NCBI GenBank assembly: GCA_023014335.1
Contig: JAECYW010000032.1
Span: 62,001 to 126,000 of the forward strand
DNA length: 64,000 nucleotides
Direction: 5' to 3'
DNA from: Galerina marginata
Taxonomy: Eukaryota; Basidiomycota; Agaricomycetes; Agaricales; Galerinaceae
A program made the translations under genes and the position numbers. Below, in pieces: positions 58,690 to 64,000 of this stretch. Position 1 is the stretch's first letter, and every line of letters starts with the position of its first letter. The notes under the pieces are model-generated. The model made no database searches, had not been told where the DNA came from, and saw only the letters and a list, made by a program, of their open reading frames with translations.

Positions 58690-60290
58690 TACCCTCTCTC
58701 TCCGATTCTGATTTTGAAGCAAGATAGGCGGGTTCAGCCGTCTTCTGAGGTATACCCAACCATAATACCATTTCCGTCCCCATCTCGAGCCTTCATGGTT
58801 CTCGTTGAAACGCGCGGTTGAGTGGCGTAGGTGCTGTTGTCAGCGGAAACCCCTCCTGCTTGTCGTTGTGCCCGAAGCTTGACGAATTCGAGTCAATGGT
58901 ATGTGATATATTTTCTTTCTTTCGTCTCTTCTCCCCCTCTGGCCTTTTAAATTCGCATGTGTCGTCGTTTTCGCTTTGCCGTCACGTTCGTATACCTGTG
59001 CGTGCATCATATTATCGTCTTTAACATCGATGTCCTCTTCTTTCCTTCCCTTCCCTCCTTTCCTTTTATCCTCATACGACCTAAGCTAATCATCCCACTC
59101 AGCACCTACACAACTCAGACTCAAGCCCGCGACACGGGCCCACAGCTGTCAGTGCTTAAACCACCCTTGTTGTATACTCGCAGGCTGATGCTGCTACCCC
59201 TTCCCAGGCCTCCGAATCTCCGCCCCAGCGCGGGTGCTCGCTGCCGCCAGCGCCAGCCAGAGGTGCGGTTATTTTGCTCTTTCATACTCCTTTCCTTCCA
59301 TTCTCCCCTCCCATGCCCACACCCGAGCTTGGGCTTGGGATCAGATCGCAAACTCCTTCCGCCCCTAGCCCGCACAGGTTTATTTTTCTTTTCTTTTTCT
59401 CTCGATTGTGCTTTTCCTATTTCTTCCGCGATTTTTGGGTTTTGCTTCCTGTTTTATTTACCACTAACCAGGAACCTTTCGTGGCTCCTTGTTAAATTTC
59501 GTTCTCGTCCAATTGAATTACCCGTTCGTCTTTCTGTTGCTATTGCCTTATTGTCTCTTTCGCTTTTCCTCGGTACGACTTATGCCTGCAGCTTTGTCTT
59601 CGCTTCAATCAATTTGTGCTTCTCGCTTCATACCCGTTGTAGGCTGGAGGTTTTGTTGGTGGTGATAGGAGACGCTTAGCCATTGCAGTCAGTTGACAAT
59701 TGCCGTTAAGCGGTATATACGAGGATTTCATTTCCAATTTTCTCGCCTCTCTTCGTCATTATTTATGGTCGATTACCTTCGAAATCCTACCCCACAACTG
59801 ATGTTTCTTCCTATCGGATTTCCTATTTTTTTTTTCCAAACTCTCACCTTAATTACTCACAGGATGGTTCCTACCGTAACGATACGTCAATCCTGGGAAG
59901 GCGGGATTGCTGCTCGTCTGGCGGCAGCACCTCGCAGATAAATTAAATGGAACCTCGAGACTTCGCTACCTGCCAGTGGGTTTCTGTGGATTTTTTCTGG
60001 TATAACTATGTACGTCGCTTTTAGGGTCTCGCCACGGTTACTGCACCCCCTTCCCGACATCCAGCTAACCTTTTCTTGGGCTCCTGCGTTTTTGTCTCTT
60101 TTTTCCCCTTTCCTGGCTTGAGGATTTGCCTGCTCTTCTTGCGTTTTTCTTCTGCGCATTTGGTTTATGGTTTTTGTTGTTGTCTCTCGCTTCCTGTTTC
60201 TCACCCACCGAAATTTCTTCGCACCTTCTTGACAATCTCGTTTTGGTCTCTTCCTCGTCCTATTCCTATCTAAACATCTGTTACCTCAGG
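58690..60290 (+). repeat. Dispersed repeat family, copy F
   Basis: The best-preserved series of modules: TCTCGAGCCTTCATGG (58786), GGTGCTGTTGTCAGCGGAAA (58829), GGTATGT (58898), ACGACCTAAGCTAATC (59076), CCCGCGACACGGGCCCACAG (59126), GTTGTAGGCTGGAGG (59637) and GGGAAGGCGGG (59896). No protein domain is found in the stop-poor C/T tracts. Confidence 0.62.
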
Positions 60291-62761
60291 TGATGAGAAA
60301 TGCCTGGCCTCGGCGGTTAGTTGACATGCCGTCGAGGAGTGTATACTATGTTTTCCCTTCCTCGTCAAGCCGACGCCTAGGCCAGGCCACTCCGGCACGC
60401 AAACTGCACATAGGTAAATGCTCGATCGCTATTTCAGGATGAAATTCTCTACTCATGCTCCTTCTTCAGTTTATTCCCTCGGATTTCCTCTTTAGATACG
60501 GCAAACTCGACATCTCAATTGACACATCTGATGGCAGCCTCAACCTTAACTTCAACTTCAACTTTGAGCTCGTGCAAGGCATACAGCCAAGTACAGTATT
60601 GCGTTGACCTTCTTGGTTTTGAAGAGAATGTTGGTGTGATTCAAAGAGGTACTGAGCTGCGAGTAAGCGGTCGTGAAGTTGAAGTTTGGATTGTCGATGC
60701 TTTCGTGAAAGTTCGACCCGAAATAACTTTTATCATGCCACCGCCTATTCATGTGGGCTGAATTCTGAGAGTTTGGCAGCCTTAACTTATCTGGCTCGTC
60801 CCTTCCTGTGCTTTACGACTCAATTCTAGATTCTGAGGTCGATCTCTACTCTCAACCCGAACACGCTGTCCTGGCATGGAAATGATGACACGTATCGTTT
60901 CCAACGATATCAAAGCAGGCCCAACGACGACATTAAACAACTTGAGATAAATTTCAACGCGATGGTGAATATGAGTGCCATCTTCCTGTTGACAAGGAAA
61001 ATTCACATCTCGGTGTGATAGAATTCGCCAATTCAGCATGTTTGGGAACACAAATGGACCACCTGATAGAGTATATTTAACGCTTTGGTTTCAGATAAGC
61101 CTCGTGTTTTCTGATATATCAAGTTCCCAGTTATTTACTCCGTGGAATCCAACGTAGCATGTGGAAAATTTCTCAACCAGCTATGTTTAAGGGATGGCTG
61201 TTATATTCACAGGAACTCGTGGAACAGATCTGGGTCATTTGGCCCAGTCATTCTGTCAAGCACACACAGCCTGTGGGTTCATGGCGTCTATCTGTGAGAG
61301 AAGAACGCAATACATATGATAACGTATCTCTATAAGCCTGGGTATTGCCATAAGCTCTGATCAACACTTTCCCAAGGTGAGAACTAGAACTATAAAAAAC
61401 GAGCGCCTAACCTGCTGCCTGAGCGCTTTTATACTCGGATCACCGATAACGCCACCGGAAGACTAATGGCTCCGCCATTCGAGCTGTCATGTACATTATC
61501 TCTCATGTCCAACCACAGACACGCGTTAACTTAAACTGCGCATAGATGCAGTGACGTTCATATCCGCAGAAACATCGCATTCTTTTGATTACATTACAAT
61601 TATCTACCTCTAATCGGTAGCGGTCAGTAATTCCAAAGACCTGATAGAACTACTGCTTTAACATACGAGAACGAGTGCCCGGGCCTTTATAGCTCACCTA
61701 AAACGTTAACTTAGCACATGAGGATTGCGATTTCAAGCGCGTAAGGACACGCTGTCACTGTCGAACTTTCAACAGGAAGGTGGAAACCTGTAAGATGGTA
61801 GCCAGGAAGGAAGGAACATTAAGCTGAACATCATCCCCAGCTTAAATCCGACGTTAGGACAGCAGGTTCAGCTGTGTTTTCGTTTCAAGGTCTCCTAAAT
61901 TAGCGCTCATCCTTTGTCTCGGCCACAGTGGGAAAATTAATCGTTGGACAGACTCAAACCCAACAAACACTGCCGAGCTATCATAGACCCTGCCTTTTGG
62001 CGACCGCTGATCACTATTGAAAGATGTTGCAAAAAGTTCAACCGGGGTCGAAGTACTTTTAGCTATAATTAAATACTGAATTCTGGCTAATCTTTTTACC
62101 TTGGGCTGTTCAGACTTTCAATGAACTTCGCCCTGTGATTGGGCTCAAAAGGGCCTGCTTACTTCATTGAAGCTAAGTATGTGCATAAGTACGCTATGAA
62201 TTTGGGAGGCAATGTCGATAGGTGAGCTATTATGATATGAACGAGTTTCGAGAGGAAAAACCACCGCTCTTGAACCTTATTGATGCTATATTTATCTTGA
62301 ATCAAGTCTGACACTGGTATCAAGCGGTGATCTGGGGCATCAAACTTCGCGAGAGATAGCTGCGGAGTGATAACTGACATGAGGAGAGGCGCTGAGAGAA
62401 ATGTACTCGAAAGGTCGTGATAAGATATTTTTGACCGATCTCCTCGGGTTCTAACCAGATATATAAGGATAATTTTGTTCGACCCTAATGAGTGAGGCCA
62501 TGAGTGCTGTCGATCAGGGGTTCCTGCTTCTTACGGGGGTCACGGAAGTCCGTCTTCCATTTTTTAGGAAGGGCTATGAGCGTCTACTTTTCAATCTGTC
62601 CGATTCCGTCCTCTAGTGTGCGATATCTGGAAACGAGGTGCCTGGAATATGTGAAGAGCGGTAAAAGGTCCTCAGCTTTAAAAGCGCGTCAAATTTTGTG
62701 GCTAGGACAGTCACGACCAGTCTAACCTCACTACAACTTGCATCTCAACAACAAAACTAAC
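60291..62761. other. Intergenic stretch without a recognisable gene
   Basis: An 89-codon minus-strand ORF at 60782-61051 (HHRVEIYLKLFNVVVGPALI) and an 80-codon plus-strand ORF at 60519-60761 look mildly protein-like, but have no family match I can name and no clear exon context. Confidence 0.4.
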
Positions 62762-64000
62762 ATGGATCCGAATCGTCGAAGCAATGTTGCCTTCGAGCTC
62801 CCTGACAATAGTATGTCTCCGTAAGTCGATCTAAAAATTGGTGAGGCCCGACTTGCTAATTATTTCTGGGTCATAAGGCCGAATGGTGCCAGTGGCTTAA
62901 AGCCAGGTATCGGTAATAATGGCGCTCCTGGTTTCAACCCCCTCACGCCAGGAGGGTAAGTGGGGATTGATTACAACCGTTCATACCACCAATATTCACC
63001 GGTTTTCCCTGGGCCAGCTTTGGAGGGCCACCTGTAATGGGAGGTGCTGGTCCTTTCGGCGGGTACGTCGGCCATATAACAGACGAGGAATTTCTTTCTC
63101 ATTTTGAGTAAAATAGAGGGATTGCAAGCGGTTTCAGGGCGGGACAAACGTCGACCACTACCCAGCAACAGTCCTCAACGTATGTTAAAATTTTTGATAT
63201 GCCCAAAAATTCATTTTCACTGAAAGTATATAAGAACGACAACCACACAACAATCCTCAAGCTATTCGTCGGAAACTATCCAGAGGTACGCCGTCTGTGA
63301 AGCATGTCCAAACATAAATATCTTACTTTGTCCGAGTTCCACGCAGTCGCTCGGGCTTGCCCTCACCCAGGTCCCTTGGATGCGCTTCAAAGTTATTGCA
63401 GAACCGGATATGAGCCTCTTCGCAAGCGACGCCCGCCTTCAGGCGTTCATCCAATCTATTACCGAGACCACCGTAGCCAGTGTCACCCAGGAAATTATGA
63501 ACGAATTCACGTCCACCCTCGAGCAGGCGATTGTGAAAATCAACCAGTCGATTACAGCTCGAATGTCTACCGTCACGGAGAGTGTCATCGCGCAAATTAC
63601 CTCCCTTACGAATATTCCAGGGGGTGTAACTGGGTTGCAGCCCCTTTGCCACGACGGTATCATTGGGGTTCCAGGTATCGGTGGCACGAATATCCCCAAC
63701 GGCTTGGGTGGCGTTGGTGGAATCCCCGTTTTTGGTCCTGCTCCAGGTATTGGCGGAATTCCTGTCTTTGTTCCTGTTCCAGGTGTTGGCGGAGGGTCGG
63801 ATGGTAATGGCCCCGGCCGAACGGTCATTATCATCGACAATTGTGGAAAGAAACACGCTCCAGGATGTCCCAACGACCACAATCGCGGGCACTGTTCATG
63901 CCCCGCCAATGACAGCTGCCCGATGCTATACCCAAACCAGAAGCCAGCGACCGTAGCCCCGCCCGACCTGACGAAGGCAGCCTGGATCTGGACCAAGGAG
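62762..64000 (+). CDS. Unrecognised Gly/Pro/Ser/Thr-rich protein, cut by the right edge
   Basis: Six exons fit one frame: 62762-62820, 62878-62955, 63018-63062, 63129-63179, 63235-63285, and 63337 to the edge. The start MDPNRRSNVAFELPDN has no signal peptide. Exons 2-3 encode Gly/Pro-rich sequence, exons 4-5 a Thr/Gln/Ser-rich stretch (TSTTTQQQSS). The last exon has a helical domain (MSLFASDARLQAFIQSITET), then Gly-Ile-Pro-Val repeats (VPGIGG, APGIGGIPVF, VPGVGG) and a Cys/His-rich segment (CGKKHAPGCPNDHNRGHCSC) before PPDLTKAAWIWTKE, where the window ends. The short exons split at Gly or Ser codons, which suggests growth by duplication. The WIWTKE end may open a further domain beyond the edge. 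I do not recognise the family. Confidence 0.72.

Overview
The window looks like a gene-poor, transposon-rich stretch of a basidiomycete chromosome, most likely an Agaricomycete mushroom. The evidence is the gene content: a KDZ transposase paired with a TET/JBP dioxygenase, a DUF6534-type seven-helix membrane protein, a class I sesquiterpene synthase, and a P450 and an O-methyltransferase with 11 to 14 small exons. Introns are short (about 45-75 nt) with GT-AG ends, and several exons are only 7-24 nt. All exon structures given here were joined by hand, by reading frame, splice signals and family resemblance; none is checked against RNA.

Layout. 1-7.75 kb: the 3' part of a Ty3/gypsy LTR retrotransposon. 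It has gag-protease and pol ORFs with an in-phase -1 frameshift site in their overlap, a third ORF between two copies of a hairpin-polypurine repeat, and a probable 3' LTR. 7.8-9.0 kb: a decayed multipass membrane-protein gene. 9.6-12.1 kb: first copy of an unclassified dispersed repeat family that recurs at 36.4-39.3, 47.8-49.3 and 58.1-60.3 kb, always in the same orientation. 14.8-16.7 kb (-): a monocarboxylate-type MFS transporter lacking a visible first exon. 17.9-23.8 kb: a divergent pair, KDZ transposase (-) and TET/JBP 2OG-Fe(II) dioxygenase (+). 24.4-25.4 kb: nested terminal-inverted-repeat / foldback elements. 26.3-28.3 kb (+): O-methyltransferase. 29.5-31.7 kb (-): cytochrome P450. 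34.0 kb: a 21-unit heptanucleotide array. 41.2-42.3 kb (-): sesquiterpene synthase. 44.0 kb: a 45-bp near-perfect palindrome. 44.9-46.4 kb (-): DUF6534 protein. 52.1-53.6 kb: a recent gag-only copia-type element with matching 5-bp target duplications. 53.6-57.2 kb (+): a large TPR protein with an NLR-like N-terminal domain. 62.8 kb to the right edge (+): start of an unrecognised Gly/Pro/Ser/Thr-rich protein.

How it may work together. The sesquiterpene synthase, P450, O-methyltransferase and MFS transporter are the usual ingredients of a terpenoid pathway (scaffold, oxidation, methylation, export). Here they are spread over about 27 kb with mobile elements and repeats between them, so they could be a scattered cluster or a chance association. 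The KDZ/TET pair fits the known link in mushrooms between KDZ transposons and TET/JBP genes. The copia-type insertion lies 27 bp upstream of the TPR gene's start codon and may alter its expression.
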